Positions 35,555 through 43,675 of a stretch of 64,000 bases of DNA are shown in pieces; within the stretch, counting starts at the first letter, position 1, and every line of letters begins with the position of its first letter. Below the pieces are notes generated by a model. The model did no database searches and had not been told where the DNA came from. It saw nothing but the letters and a program-made list of their open reading frames with translations. The stretch is taken from contig NZ_OY764015.1 of NCBI RefSeq assembly GCF_963667775.1, positions 1,629,168-1,693,167 on the forward strand, read 5' to 3'. A program made the position numbers and the translations under genes. The stretch is from an uncultured Trichococcus sp. Lineage in GTDB: Bacteria; Bacillota; Bacilli; Lactobacillales; Aerococcaceae.

Positions 35555-37072
35555 GTGAAAAACATGTTTAAAAAATTCTCTCAAATCGGAAGAGCCATGA
35601 TGCTCCCAATCGCCATTCTGCCGGCTGCCGGTCTCTTGCTTGGTTTCGGTGGCGCATTGACCAATCCAAGCACTTTGGCGGCTTATCCTTTCCTTGATAT
35701 TGGCTGGTTGCAAGTGATCCTGAGCATCATGAGTTTTGCCGGAAGTGCTGTCTTTGCCAATTTGGCGCTTATCTTCACAATCGGGGTCGCTGTCGGTCTC
35801 GCGAACGGAGATAAAGGGACTGCTGGTTTGGCCGGCGGTGTGGGTTATGTTGTTTTCGTCGCAACCATCAGTGGTTTTCTGCAATTATTTTCCGCAGAAG
35901 GCGCTTCAATCGACACAGGGGTTGTTGGTTCAATCGCTGTCGGGAGCACTGTTGCCTTCCTGCATAATCGTTATCGTAAAATCGAATTGCCGCAGTTTTT
36001 GGGTTTCTTCGGGGGCTCGCGTTTTATTCCGATTGTAGCATCATTTGCAGCTATCATTCTCGGCGCATTCTTTTACCTGATTTGGCCACCTATCCAAGGC
36101 GCACTGACATCCGCCGGTACAGCCATCGCAGCTATGGGCAGTTTCGGAACGTTCTTGTACGGGTTTTTGCTTCGTTTGACAGGCGCAGTCGGTCTGCACC
36201 ATACGATTTATCCGCTGTTTTGGTATAGCTCTTTGGGTGGCGCTGAAGTTGTAGCGGGCGAAACCATTGCTGGTGCCCAAAACATCTTCTTCGCGCAATT
36301 GGCCGATCCAAACCATACAGGTCTTTTCACTTACGGAACCCGATTCTTCGCAGGTCGTTTCGCTACGATGATGTTCGGTTTGCCGGCTGCTTCTTTGGCG
36401 ATGTACCACTCCATTCCGAAGCAGAACCGCCAAAAAAATGCTGGTCTGTATTTCAGTAGCGCTCTTACTTCATTCTTGACCGGTATTACAGAGCCACTTG
36501 AATATATGTTCTTGTTCGTCGCACCTTGGTTGTATGTGGTGCATGCCTTCCTTGACGGCGTTTCCTTCTTCGTTGCTGACTTGTTGAGCATCCGTATCGG
36601 AAATACTTTCTCGGGCGGATTCATCGACTTCTTCCTTTTCGGTCCGCTGCAAGGCAACGCCAAAACAAACTGGATCTGGGTAATCCCGGTCGGAATCGTT
36701 TGGGCATTGATCTATTACTTCGTCTTCCGCTTCCTGATCACGAAATTCAAAGTGATGGTGCCTGGTATGGATGAGTCAGAATCTGACGCAAGCATTCCGG
36801 TCGCGGCTTCCGGTAAGGCTTCTACTTTGAATGATGAAGCCCAAATCATCATTCAAGCATTAGGAAATGAAGCAAACATCGAATCCGTCACTGCTTGCGC
36901 AACCCGTCTGCGTGTTTCCGTGAAGGACGGTTCGATCGTTGATAAAAATGCCATCAAGAAGCTCGGGGCAACTGCTGTTTTCGAAGTTCAAGGCGGCATC
37001 CAAGCCGTATTCGGCGGCAAAGCAGATCTGTTGTCACAAGAAATCAATCAAATTTTGGGGACAGAAGACTGA
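35555..37072 (+). CDS. PTS glucose-family EIICB permease for an amino sugar
   Basis: A 505-residue PTS permease with EIIC membrane domain (residues about 1-410) and C-terminal EIIB domain (about 425-505). EIIC shows GRAMMLPIAILPAAGLLLGFGG and GITEPLEYMFLFVAPWLYVVHA, typical of the glucose/GlcNAc group; EIIB carries the phosphorylation-site cysteine in SVTACATRLRV. EIIA is missing and must come from another protein. Paired with NanE, it probably imports N-acetylmannosamine as ManNAc-6-P; GlcNAc or a related sugar is the alternative. Confidence 0.92.
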   Translation: MKNMFKKFSQIGRAMMLPIAILPAAGLLLGFGGALTNPSTLAAYPFLDIGWLQVILSIMSFAGSAVFANLALIFTIGVAVGLANGDKGTAGLAGGVGYVVFVATISGFLQLFSAEGASIDTGVVGSIAVGSTVAFLHNRYRKIELPQFLGFFGGSRFIPIVASFAAIILGAFFYLIWPPIQGALTSAGTAIAAMGSFGTFLYGFLLRLTGAVGLHHTIYPLFWYSSLGGAEVVAGETIAGAQNIFFAQLADPNHTGLFTYGTRFFAGRFATMMFGLPAASLAMYHSIPKQNRQKNAGLYFSSALTSFLTGITEPLEYMFLFVAPWLYVVHAFLDGVSFFVADLLSIRIGNTFSGGFIDFFLFGPLQGNAKTNWIWVIPVGIVWALIYYFVFRFLITKFKVMVPGMDESESDASIPVAASGKASTLNDEAQIIIQALGNEANIESVTACATRLRVSVKDGSIVDKNAIKKLGATAVFEVQGGIQAVFGGKADLLSQEINQILGTED

Positions 37073-37114
37073 TTTCACCATAAACGCTCAGTGAAAAACT
37101 TTGGGGCTCTATAC

Positions 37115-37151
37115 TACAAGGGGCCGTCTCTAAACAAAACGGCCCCTTGTA
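37115..37151 (+). terminator. terminator-like hairpin after the PTS gene
   Basis: A perfect 13-bp stem TACAAGGGGCCGT with its complement and an 11-nt loop, 42 bp after the stop codon. No run of T follows. Confidence 0.7.
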
Positions 37152-37177
37152 CTGTGTTCCGGTTCTTCTGCGTCGTA

Positions 37178-37530
37178 AATTGCCGAGAGATCATGCATCT
37201 GTCGACTGAACGATTACCGAAGACCGCAAAACACTCGACAGATCGCCCTTCTGTCGGGCGTACGGCCAGGATGGCATCGCGAACTACCGAGAGATTACGC
37301 ATCTGTCGACTGAACGACTATCGAAAACCGCAAAAAACCCGACAGATCAACCTTCTGTCGGCCATACGGCCAGGATGGCATCGCGAACTACCGAGAGATT
37401 ACGCATCTGTCGACTGAACGACTATCGAAAACCGCAAAACACCCGACAGATTGCTCTTCTGTCGGGCGCCAGCCCAGGATGGCAGTTGCGGACTACCGAG
37501 AGATCACCTATCTGTCTGGTATTCGATAGT
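37178..37530. repeat. hairpin array C, CTGTCGG core, 52-bp period
   Basis: CTGTCG recurs at 37199, 37251, 37303, 37355, 37407, 37459 and, as CTGTCTGG, 37512: six intervals of 52, 52, 52, 52, 52 and 53 bp. Two unit types alternate, so long identity is seen every 104 bp. Every second unit is a tight hairpin CCGACAGA with TCTGTCGG. Two plus-strand ORFs here are by-products; 52 is not divisible by three, so the repeat cannot encode a repeating peptide. Lies between the convergent PTS and sstT genes. Confidence 0.92.
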
Positions 37531-37579
37531 CAAAACCTTATGAATACCAGACCAGGTATCAATAAGGCCACACAGACAA

Positions 37580-37619
37580 AAAAACCACTGACCCGACATA
37601 GGGATCAGTGGTTTTTTTG
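37580..37619 (-). terminator. terminator of sstT
   Basis: AAACCACTGA pairs with TCAGTGGTTT around a 14-nt loop, with seven A's (T's on the transcribed strand) beyond it. Confidence 0.85.
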
Positions 37620-37634
37620 CTGTTTGGTCTTCAA

Positions 37635-38855
37635 TCAGGCTTTGTTGCCTTCCTTGCGGCGTTTCGCGAACTCTGCAGTCGCAGTGAAGAGTACATCTGT
37701 TGATGAGTTAAGGGCTGTCTCGAATGAATCCTGAAGGACACCGATGATGAAACCGACACCGACTACTTGCATCGCCACGTCGTTCGGGATACCGAACAGG
37801 CTTGCCGCGAGCGGGATCAGCAACAGGGAACCCCCTGCGACACCCGATGCCCCGCAAGCGCTGACCGCTGCCAGGATGCTGAGGATTAAGGCTGTACCGA
37901 AATCCACAGGAATTCCAAGCGTGTTGACAGCCGCCAAAGTAAGGACAGAAATCGTCACTGCCGCCCCGGCCATATTGATCGTCGCACCAAGCGGAATGGA
38001 AACCGAATACGTATCCCTGTCCAGCCCCAGGTCCTCACAAAGCGTCATATTCACAGGAATGTTCGCGGCGGAGCTTCTTGTGAAGAAAGCTGTGATGCCA
38101 CTTTCCCTCAAGCATCTGAGGACGAGCGGATACGGATTGGAACGGATATAGACGTAGACGATGAGCGGGTTGACGATCAAAGCGATGAACAGCATGCAGC
38201 CGATCAGTACCGCAAGCAGTTTGCCGTAGCCCAGCAGAGCGCCGATTCCACTCGTCGCGATGGCATCGAATACGAGCCCCATGATCCCCAACGGTGCGAA
38301 GGCAATGACGATCCTGACCATTTCCGTCAATGCATCAGAAACATTTGAAAGCATCAGCTTGGTTGAAGCTGCGGCATTCTTCAGCGTGAATCCGAGCATG
38401 AGGGCCCATGTCAGGATACCGATGTAATTCGCGTTGTAGAGCGCCTTGATCGGATTATCCACAACATTCAGAAGCAAGGCCTTGAGGACTTCCACCACAC
38501 CCCCAGGAGCGGCGATATCCTCGACACCTGTACCCAATGTCAAAGTCACCGGGAAGAGGAAACTCATGATCACGGCTACGAGCGCCGCCGATAAGGTTCC
38601 TAAAAGGTAAAGTCCGATGACGGATTTCATGTTCGTCTGTTGGCCTTTTCTGTGCTGCGAAATCGCGGATGCAACCAAGAAAAAGACCAAAATCGGCGCG
38701 ACCGCTTTTAAAGCACCGACAAACAGAGTACCAAAAATGGTGATCGGCTTAGCGGCATCCGGAACGGTTACGGCAAGGACGATACCGATGATAAGGCCGG
38801 CGATGATGCGTTTGACAAGGCTCAGCTTGTACCAATGATTCATTAATTTATACAA
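37635..38855 (-). CDS. sstT: serine/threonine:sodium symporter
   Basis: A 406-residue dicarboxylate/amino acid:cation symporter (DAACS family). It shows [45 protein letters not shown] and [24 protein letters not shown], matching SstT, which imports serine and threonine with sodium. Start is TTG at 38853-38855, eight bases after AGGAGG; the next ATG (four codons on) is 20 bases away and less likely. Monocistronic. Confidence 0.94.
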   Translation of the reverse strand: MYKLMNHWYKLSLVKRIIAGLIIGIVLAVTVPDAAKPITIFGTLFVGALKAVAPILVFFLVASAISQHRKGQQTNMKSVIGLYLLGTLSAALVAVIMSFLFPVTLTLGTGVEDIAAPGGVVEVLKALLLNVVDNPIKALYNANYIGILTWALMLGFTLKNAAASTKLMLSNVSDALTEMVRIVIAFAPLGIMGLVFDAIATSGIGALLGYGKLLAVLIGCMLFIALIVNPLIVYVYIRSNPYPLVLRCLRESGITAFFTRSSAANIPVNMTLCEDLGLDRDTYSVSIPLGATINMAGAAVTISVLTLAAVNTLGIPVDFGTALILSILAAVSACGASGVAGGSLLLIPLAASLFGIPNDVAMQVVGVGFIIGVLQDSFETALNSSTDVLFTATAEFAKRRKEGNKA

Positions 38856-39072
38856 TTCAAATTCCTCCTGAAGTATGCAAAAGTTACATTAAAATGAGTA
38901 CATAGGTTTTCATATTACCATAATTTAATCTTCCTAGGAAGAATACCTTTCGCTTTTCTCGCACAGCGCTCCAGTTGAGTTGGGCCGATTCCCAATGGTT
39001 TTCTGCATTTTCGTTACTTTTTTTTAAATTCCTCTTTTCTGATCGCCTGAAAAGCGCTATAATGTCACTTAT

Positions 39073-39162
39073 GGAGAATTACTCAAGTCCGGCTGAAGAG
39101 GACGCACTCGAAATGCGTTAGGTGTCGAAAGGCGCGCGGGGGTTCGAATCCCCCATTCTCCT
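39073..39162 (+). tRNA. tRNA-Ser(CGA)
   Basis: A 90-nt tRNA with 7-bp acceptor stem GGAGAAT/ATTCTCC, anticodon stem ACGCA/TGCGT around loop CTCGAAA (anticodon CGA, reading UCG), a long variable arm as in serine tRNAs, and T arm GGGGG-TTCGAAT-CCCCC. CCA is not encoded. TATAAT at 39058-39063 is a good -10 box. Confidence 0.96.
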
Positions 39163-39187
39163 TAAAAACTTTTAATTATTGTCCAAC

Positions 39188-39225
39188 AAAAGGCCGACAT
39201 CCCGTTTTGGGAGTGTCGGCCTTTT
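39188..39225 (+). terminator. terminator after tRNA-Ser
   Basis: Perfect 12-bp stem AAAAGGCCGACA with complement, 14-nt loop, followed by a T-rich tail. Confidence 0.85.
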
Positions 39226-39250
39226 GTTTTGTATAAGTCAACTTGTCCCC

Positions 39251-39460
39251 TACCCATCCAATTATGTGCAGCAAGCAAAAAATTATTTACGGTCCCATGA
39301 TGTGACCGCTGAAGAAGCGGATCAGATCATTGTCCACATAAATAATGCACAAGCTGTCGTGACTGCACGTGGAGCGAAAAGCATGAACCAGCTTACGAAA
39401 GCTGATAAACTAGCCATCCTGGCTGAGCTTACTGACTTAGTACGGAGGCTCCATCATGGA
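39251..39460 (+). pseudogene. gene remnant, C-terminal helical segment
   Basis: About 60 codons read like real protein (NYVQQAKNYLRSHDVTAEEA through LTKADKLAILAELTDLV), an alternating helical pattern seen at the ends of some Firmicute secreted proteins. There is no start codon or ribosome site in front of it: it begins right after the tRNA terminator and the frame then runs into the antisense of the toxin gene. I read it as a fragment left by rearrangement next to the tRNA. Parent family not identified. Confidence 0.45.
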
Positions 39461-39524
39461 CCGCCGCTATGCTGGGGTGTTTTTTTCGTGGTAAATTCCC
39501 GGCCGGGGTCGCAGCTCCGCTCAG

Positions 39525-39917
39525 TCAAAATAGCCCGCCGGAAAAATCCCGGTAAGCCGCCTTCACCTCGGCATAGAGGTCTGGGTAGGTCTCACTCAAT
39601 GAGGACAGTATCCCGATCGCAAGCTGCGAGCTGTGGATTGTCTGGATTTTATGGACACGGATATAGGAGACGTCCGCATTCAGACTCAGTTTGGGGTAGC
39701 GGTCCTTTTCGACTTTGATGTCGTGGCCGGGATCGATGTTCTGGCTGGTGGATACTTTCGAAATCGGAAAGGCCGTGAAGTCGCACGGCAACGTATCATA
39801 TTCGGCACCGACGATCAGGAACGGGCGCGATTTGAAGGCAATTTTGTCCGTGTTTAAATCGTGATAAGCAAACCGGACCTTGACGATGGCACCGATGTAG
39901 GCTTGCGTTTCGTTCAT
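39525..39917 (-). CDS. PemK/MazF-like toxin
   Basis: A 130-residue protein with MazF/PemK-type features: N-terminal YIGAIVKVRFAYHDLNTDKIAFKSRPFLIVG (the beta-barrel start with an RP-x-LIV motif) and DFTAFPISKVSTSQNIDPGHD. MazF-like toxins are sequence-specific endoribonucleases, but more distant members have other activities, and I cannot see a confirmed active site. Its start overlaps the stop of the upstream Panacea gene by four bases (ATGA), the classical toxin-antitoxin arrangement. Confidence 0.75.
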   Translation of the reverse strand: MNETQAYIGAIVKVRFAYHDLNTDKIAFKSRPFLIVGAEYDTLPCDFTAFPISKVSTSQNIDPGHDIKVEKDRYPKLSLNADVSYIRVHKIQTIHSSQLAIGILSSLSETYPDLYAEVKAAYRDFSGGLF

Positions 39918-40429
39918 GGCTCCAGCGCCTCCCCTTCGAAATCCTCCAGTTCATCCAGATAAACATCAAACAATGTGTCATACAGCCGCACCTTTTTTGC
40001 ATCCTCGCGGATATCCGCAAGCTCCAACGGTTTGGGTTCGGTTGCTTCTGCCGCGACTCCTGGTCTACTGTTGCGCCAGGAGGTTTCGCGGCGAGCCAAA
40101 TCCGCCAAGTACCAGCCTTCGTATTGCCCATAGGCAAAGACAGTGCGGTCAAGTATGTACTGTTCGCGCTCCGTCAACTTCTTCATCTCCAACGGTTCGA
40201 AGGGATCGTAGCCTTCCTCGAAGAAGAAATGCAGGTCCGGCAGCACCGGTCCTTCTTCCCAGCCTTCAAAGTTTCCCCCGAATAACGGCTCCCCAACCAG
40301 CGCCAGACATTCCCGCTGCGCGAAATAGAGCATCGTCTGCAGCTTCAGCTCGTTGTCGCCGAACCGGGCTGCCGTATGGTTTTCGTAGGAATAGACCAGA
40401 TACCTCGCCAGCTGACTCAGCTTCGGCAT
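39914..40429 (-). CDS. Panacea-domain (SocA-like, DUF4065) antitoxin
   Basis: A 171-residue protein with the DUF4065/Panacea signature: YSYENHTAARFGDNELKLQTMLYFAQRECLALVGEPLFGGNFEGWEEGPVLPDLH, including the L-Q-K/x-LLYFAQ helix and the F-EAW-GPV segment. Panacea domains neutralise many different toxins. It is coupled to the MazF-like gene, so it is the likely antitoxin. Start ATG 40427-40429 follows AAAGGGG; an IS200/IS605 element begins within about 40 bp upstream, so the native promoter may have been displaced. Confidence 0.82.
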   Translation of the reverse strand: MPKLSQLARYLVYSYENHTAARFGDNELKLQTMLYFAQRECLALVGEPLFGGNFEGWEEGPVLPDLHFFFEEGYDPFEPLEMKKLTEREQYILDRTVFAYGQYEGWYLADLARRETSWRNSRPGVAAEATEPKPLELADIREDAKKVRLYDTLFDVYLDELEDFEGEALEP

Positions 40430-40557
40430 AACGATTTCCCCTTTCAGGACTTCCATTTTTGAGTTAGCGGGAAGGAAACGCGGGCTTTCAAACCCGTGAT
40501 GAATTCCCGCGGTCTTTTTATTGTACATGGTCATGATTGAAGTTGTATAATTAACCT

Positions 40558-41010
40558 ATGGATAACAAAAATAGATTTACACATGGTAGGACTTCTGTCT
40601 ACAATTTGAATTATCATATCATTTGGGGCACGAAGTACCGAAACAAAGTTCTCTCGGACGATATCGAAGATTCGTTGAAACGAATGCTACTGCATATTGC
40701 GGAAGAGTACGGATTTTCGATCGCGCACATGGAAATTGGACTGGATAACCATATCCACCTGTTGGTGAGCGCACCGCCAAAACTGTCGGTAACCAATATT
40801 GTTCGCTGGCTGAAAGGAATCAGCGCACGGTTACTTCTCCAGGAATACCCTGAACTAAAAAAGGCGTACTGGAAAACGTCAGATAGGCACTTGTGGTCTT
40901 CGAGTTACTTTGTTGAAAGCATCGGCACAACCAATCAAGACGCTATCGCAAAATACATTGACGACCAGCGCAGGAAGGAGATTGATTTCGATGAAACTCA
41001 AAGGCGTTAA
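40558..41010 (+). CDS. tnpA: IS200/IS605 transposase TnpA (Y1 HUH)
   Basis: A 150-residue Y1 transposase that cuts and rejoins single-stranded element ends. The HUH motif is H65-I-H67 in DNHIHLLVS and the nucleophilic tyrosine is Y133 in AIAKYIDDQ; both are intact. Length is normal for TnpA. Starts with ATG 40558-40560; a weak ribosome site. Probably active and able to mobilise related elements in trans. Confidence 0.95.
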   Translation: MDNKNRFTHGRTSVYNLNYHIIWGTKYRNKVLSDDIEDSLKRMLLHIAEEYGFSIAHMEIGLDNHIHLLVSAPPKLSVTNIVRWLKGISARLLLQEYPELKKAYWKTSDRHLWSSSYFVESIGTTNQDAIAKYIDDQRRKEIDFDETQRR

Positions 41011-42142
41011 AGTTCGGCTCTATCCTACCCCCGAACAACAATTGGCCATCGAAAACAACTTCCGGCTGAACCGATTCCTTTGGAATCAACTGCTCGGAAT
41101 GCAGCTTGCGCGCCATGAAAATGGCGGTTCTTTCGTCACCAAATTCGGCATGAATTATCTGATCAAAGTGATGAAGATCGAATTCCCGTTCCTGAAGCAA
41201 GCCGAAAGCACCAGTTTGCTTTACACATCCGCGGATCTTGCGGACAGTTATGACCGTTTCTTCAAGAAACAGAACGGTTTCCCGAAATTCAAGTCGCGCC
41301 GGCGGCCCAAAAACAGCTACAAGTCGAATTGTGTGAACGGCAACATCCAGGTCGTGGACAATCATTATCTGAAATTGCCGAAATTGGGCTTGGTGAAAGC
41401 CAACGGCCTGCATCGCGTCAAAGACAAAATCAAGAGTGTGGTCGTACGCAAAAAAGCGGACGGCACCTTTGAAGCGACACTGCAGGTTGCCTTCGAGGCA
41501 ACAATCTTTGAATCAACAGGCAAATCCGTTGGGATCGATTTCGGCCTTGCCGATCTTGCCATCCAATCAGATGGTTACAAATTGCCGAATAAACAGTTTG
41601 AACGTTCTTTGGCGAAACAAAAACGGCAATGGGAACGGAAATTGGCCCGGCGCCGTCAACAGGCGCTTGTCAAAATCGAACAAGCGAAAGCGCAAGAAAT
41701 CGAACTGGAGCTTTCTGATTTCAAAAATGTCCAAAAAGCCAAGGAACAAGTGGCGCGTATCAACAAAAAGATTGCCAATCAACGCAACAACTATCTGCAA
41801 CAATACACAACCAGCCTGGTCAAAAAATACGACCTGATCGCCCTGGAAGATTTGAAAACCAAGAATCTTCTGCAGAACCGTCCGCTGGCGCGTTCCATCG
41901 CCGATGCCGCCTGGGCGAAAATCAAGTCCATGCTGGCGTACAAATGCGAGTGGTACGGCAAGGAACTGGTATTGGTGAACCCCGCTTATACGAGCCAAAC
42001 GTGTTCGCATTGCGGGGAAAACACCGGCAAGAAACCGCTGCGGATCCGCACATTCGCTTGCCCGCATTGTCATACCACAGGTATTGACCGCGATGTGAAT
42101 GCGGCCATCAATATCCTCAACAAAGCGCTTGCCCAGCGTTAA
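40991..42142 (+). CDS. tnpB: RNA-guided endonuclease TnpB
   Basis: A 383-residue TnpB. N-terminal KLKGVKVRLYPTPEQQ, RuvC acidic residues in GIDFGLADL, ALEDLKTKN and GIDRDVNAAINIL, and the zinc ribbon CSHCGEN with CPHC are all intact. Start ATG 40991-40993 lies ten bases after GGAAGGAG and overlaps tnpA; a longer in-frame reading from 40910 lies inside tnpA and is unlikely. Only distantly similar to the TnpB at 8.1-9.3 kb. Confidence 0.94.
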   Translation: MKLKGVKVRLYPTPEQQLAIENNFRLNRFLWNQLLGMQLARHENGGSFVTKFGMNYLIKVMKIEFPFLKQAESTSLLYTSADLADSYDRFFKKQNGFPKFKSRRRPKNSYKSNCVNGNIQVVDNHYLKLPKLGLVKANGLHRVKDKIKSVVVRKKADGTFEATLQVAFEATIFESTGKSVGIDFGLADLAIQSDGYKLPNKQFERSLAKQKRQWERKLARRRQQALVKIEQAKAQEIELELSDFKNVQKAKEQVARINKKIANQRNNYLQQYTTSLVKKYDLIALEDLKTKNLLQNRPLARSIADAAWAKIKSMLAYKCEWYGKELVLVNPAYTSQTCSHCGENTGKKPLRIRTFACPHCHTTGIDRDVNAAINILNKALAQR

Positions 42143-42260
42143 AGGCACAGGTCAGGAACTGGCCTCGGTTAATAGGAGAAACCGCTGTTGCGTTGGATTT
42201 TCAACGCGGCAAGTCTGCTCTGTTCCCAGAAGCTCGGTCATTCATGGCCGAGTAGTTCAC
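42060..42260 (+). ncRNA. putative omega-RNA of the second TnpB
   Basis: Expected by analogy to cover the end of tnpB and the right end of the element; two hairpins (42188-42212 and 42233-42252) would form the scaffold. The guide would be read from host sequence right after 42260. Boundaries are inferred. Confidence 0.45.
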
Positions 42261-42278
42261 AATTAAAGCGTTTATTGT

Positions 42279-43025
42279 TCATTTCTCAAAAAAATCTTCC
42301 CAGACGTCCGCCAAAAAGGCGCCGGCATCGGTCTGGACGGCCAATTGGAAGGACAGCGGCTGCGGCACGGGCGTCCGGTTGAGCAGGACGGCATATGGCC
42401 CTTTGAAATAGTGGATGAAGCTTGCGGCCGGATAGACGGCCAACGAGGTGCCGATGACGACGAGCATATCCGCCGCGCCGATTGCCGCAGCCGCGCGCTC
42501 CATCGCTTCCTCGTCGAGCATTTCGCCGTAGAGCACGATATCGGGGCGCACCATCCTGCCTTGGGGATCGCGCTGGATGCCTTCCGCGTCCATCCTGATC
42601 TCGGTGGCATCGGCGGGCTCCGCAGTGTCGGATGTCCGCCATCTCGTCCCGTTGCCGTGCAGTTCGATGATTGCGCTGCTGCCGGCAATCTGGTGCAGAT
42701 TGTCGATGTTCTGGGTGACGACGGTGACATTTTTGTCTGTCCGTTCGAGCGCCGCAAAGAAGCGGTGCGCGGCGTTCGGGAGCGCCTGCGAAAAATCGAA
42801 ATGCTCCGCATAATTGTGGAAGAAAAGCTCGGGATACGTCTCCAGGAAACCGATGCTGAGCGTCTCCTCGCCAGTGAAATGGCGGCCGCTCAGCCTGTCG
42901 AACATCCCGCCCGCCGAACGGAAATCCGGGATGCCGCTCTCCGTGCTGATGCCCGCACCAGTGAAGGCGACGATGCGTTTTGATTTGCGGATCATGTCCG
43001 CGAAACGTTCTTTTTCATTATTCAT
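42279..43025 (-). CDS. Sir2-family NAD-dependent deacylase lacking zinc cysteines
   Basis: A 248-residue sirtuin. NAD-binding motifs GAGISTESGIPDFRS, TQNIDNLH and the catalytic His in ELHGNG are intact, as is GTSLAVYPAASF. After ELHG, where the zinc module normally has two CxxC pairs, the segment (TRWRTSDTAEPADATEI...) has no cysteine; the whole protein has none there. The structural zinc site is therefore missing. It could be a deacylase or ADP-ribosyltransferase with a rebuilt small domain. Start ATG 43023-43025 after AAAGGAG. Confidence 0.88.
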   Translation of the reverse strand: MNNEKERFADMIRKSKRIVAFTGAGISTESGIPDFRSAGGMFDRLSGRHFTGEETLSIGFLETYPELFFHNYAEHFDFSQALPNAAHRFFAALERTDKNVTVVTQNIDNLHQIAGSSAIIELHGNGTRWRTSDTAEPADATEIRMDAEGIQRDPQGRMVRPDIVLYGEMLDEEAMERAAAAIGAADMLVVIGTSLAVYPAASFIHYFKGPYAVLLNRTPVPQPLSFQLAVQTDAGAFLADVWEDFFEK

Positions 43026-43162
43026 GCTCGGGCTCCTTTCTTTTGTTGTTCTTCTTGCTTCTATTATAGCTTTCGCGAGAGCTGAACGGTTACTATTTCG
43101 CATTACTTGCGTGGACGAGCTTGGTTTGGTGCGGGTTGGTCATCGGATTCAGAGAACGGCTT

Positions 43163-43480
43163 GACCTCTCGGCTGTTCGATGTTCTTTCTCTCCGGAACA
43201 GCCGACGGTTACGGTCTGTCTCGGCTGTTAGGCATTCGTCCCCTTCGGAACAACCGACGCCCACGAATTGTCTCGGCTGTTCAGCATTTTTCCCACTCAG
43301 AACAGTCGACATGCACGACCTGTCTCGGCTGTTAGGCATTCGTCCCCTTCGGAACAACCGACGCCCACGAATTGTCTCGGCTGTTCAGCATTTTTCCCAC
43401 TCAGAACAGTCGACATGCACGTCCTGTCTCGACTGTTCGGCATTCATTCTCTCCGCATCAGCCGACGACTCCATCCCGAC
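43163..43480. repeat. hairpin array D, CGGCTGTT core, exact 52-bp period
   Basis: Six units open with CGGCTGTT or CGACTGTT at 43170, 43222, 43274, 43326, 43378 and 43430, each exactly 52 bp apart. Each unit closes with a pairing sequence, for example CGGCTGTTC with GAACAGCCG (unit 1) and with GAACAGTCG (units 3 and 5, one G-T pair). Units 2 and 4 and units 3 and 5 are near identical, giving a 104-bp higher order. Lies between the divergent sir2 and nrdJ genes. Overlapping plus-strand ORFs shift frame each unit and are not genes. Confidence 0.93.
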
Positions 43481-43675
43481 GCACAACACACTCTTCTTAT
43501 TGGCCGATATATTATTACAAACGCATCCCCATCCACCCAAACAACGTTTTCATCCTTCAATTACACGACTGTTCCCCTTGATTTATCCGGTGAACAGAAT
43601 TAACATATATGGTATGAAGAATGATCCGATAGCACAACATCTAGTGTTTTCGCCATAAACAAGGGAGTGATTATT
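43481..43675 (+). promoter_or_regulatory. upstream region of the ribonucleotide reductase gene
   Basis: About 195 bp. ACAACATCTAGTGTT (43634-43648) has matching arms AACA/TGTT and loosely resembles an NrdR box, but it departs from the consensus. I find no cobalamin riboswitch signature, and no promoter clear enough to name. Confidence 0.3.

Larger units (their letters stand above)
40460..42260 (+). mobile_element. complete IS200/IS605 element (tnpA and tnpB)
   Basis: Left-end hairpin GCGGGAA (40467-40473) with TTCCCGC (40504-40510) enclosing a smaller CGGG/CCCG stem; right-end hairpins at 42188-42212 and CTCGGTC/GGCCGAG (42233-42252) followed by TAGTTCAC ending at 42260. It carries both genes in the usual order with a 20-bp overlap. 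No inverted or target repeats, as expected for this single-strand transposon. The left boundary is approximate. It sits just upstream of the Panacea/MazF pair. Confidence 0.85.

Noticed and set aside
37178..37530. CRISPR array
   Set aside because: Repeats are contiguous related units without unique spacers, and no cas genes are present.
37091..37734. Two ORFs with repeated peptide (LNDYRKPQ...) across array C
   Set aside because: They follow the 52-bp DNA repeat, which changes frame each unit; the 104-bp pairing gives only short apparent repeats. No ribosome site.
43107..43658. Cys/Arg-rich ORFs across array D
   Set aside because: Frame shifts with each 52-bp unit, so the similarity lies in DNA; three overlapping frames are open at once, which argues against coding.
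43481..43675. Cobalamin riboswitch upstream of the B12-dependent reductase
   Set aside because: The B12-box and the long structured leader are not recognisable, and the hairpin array occupies the space further upstream.
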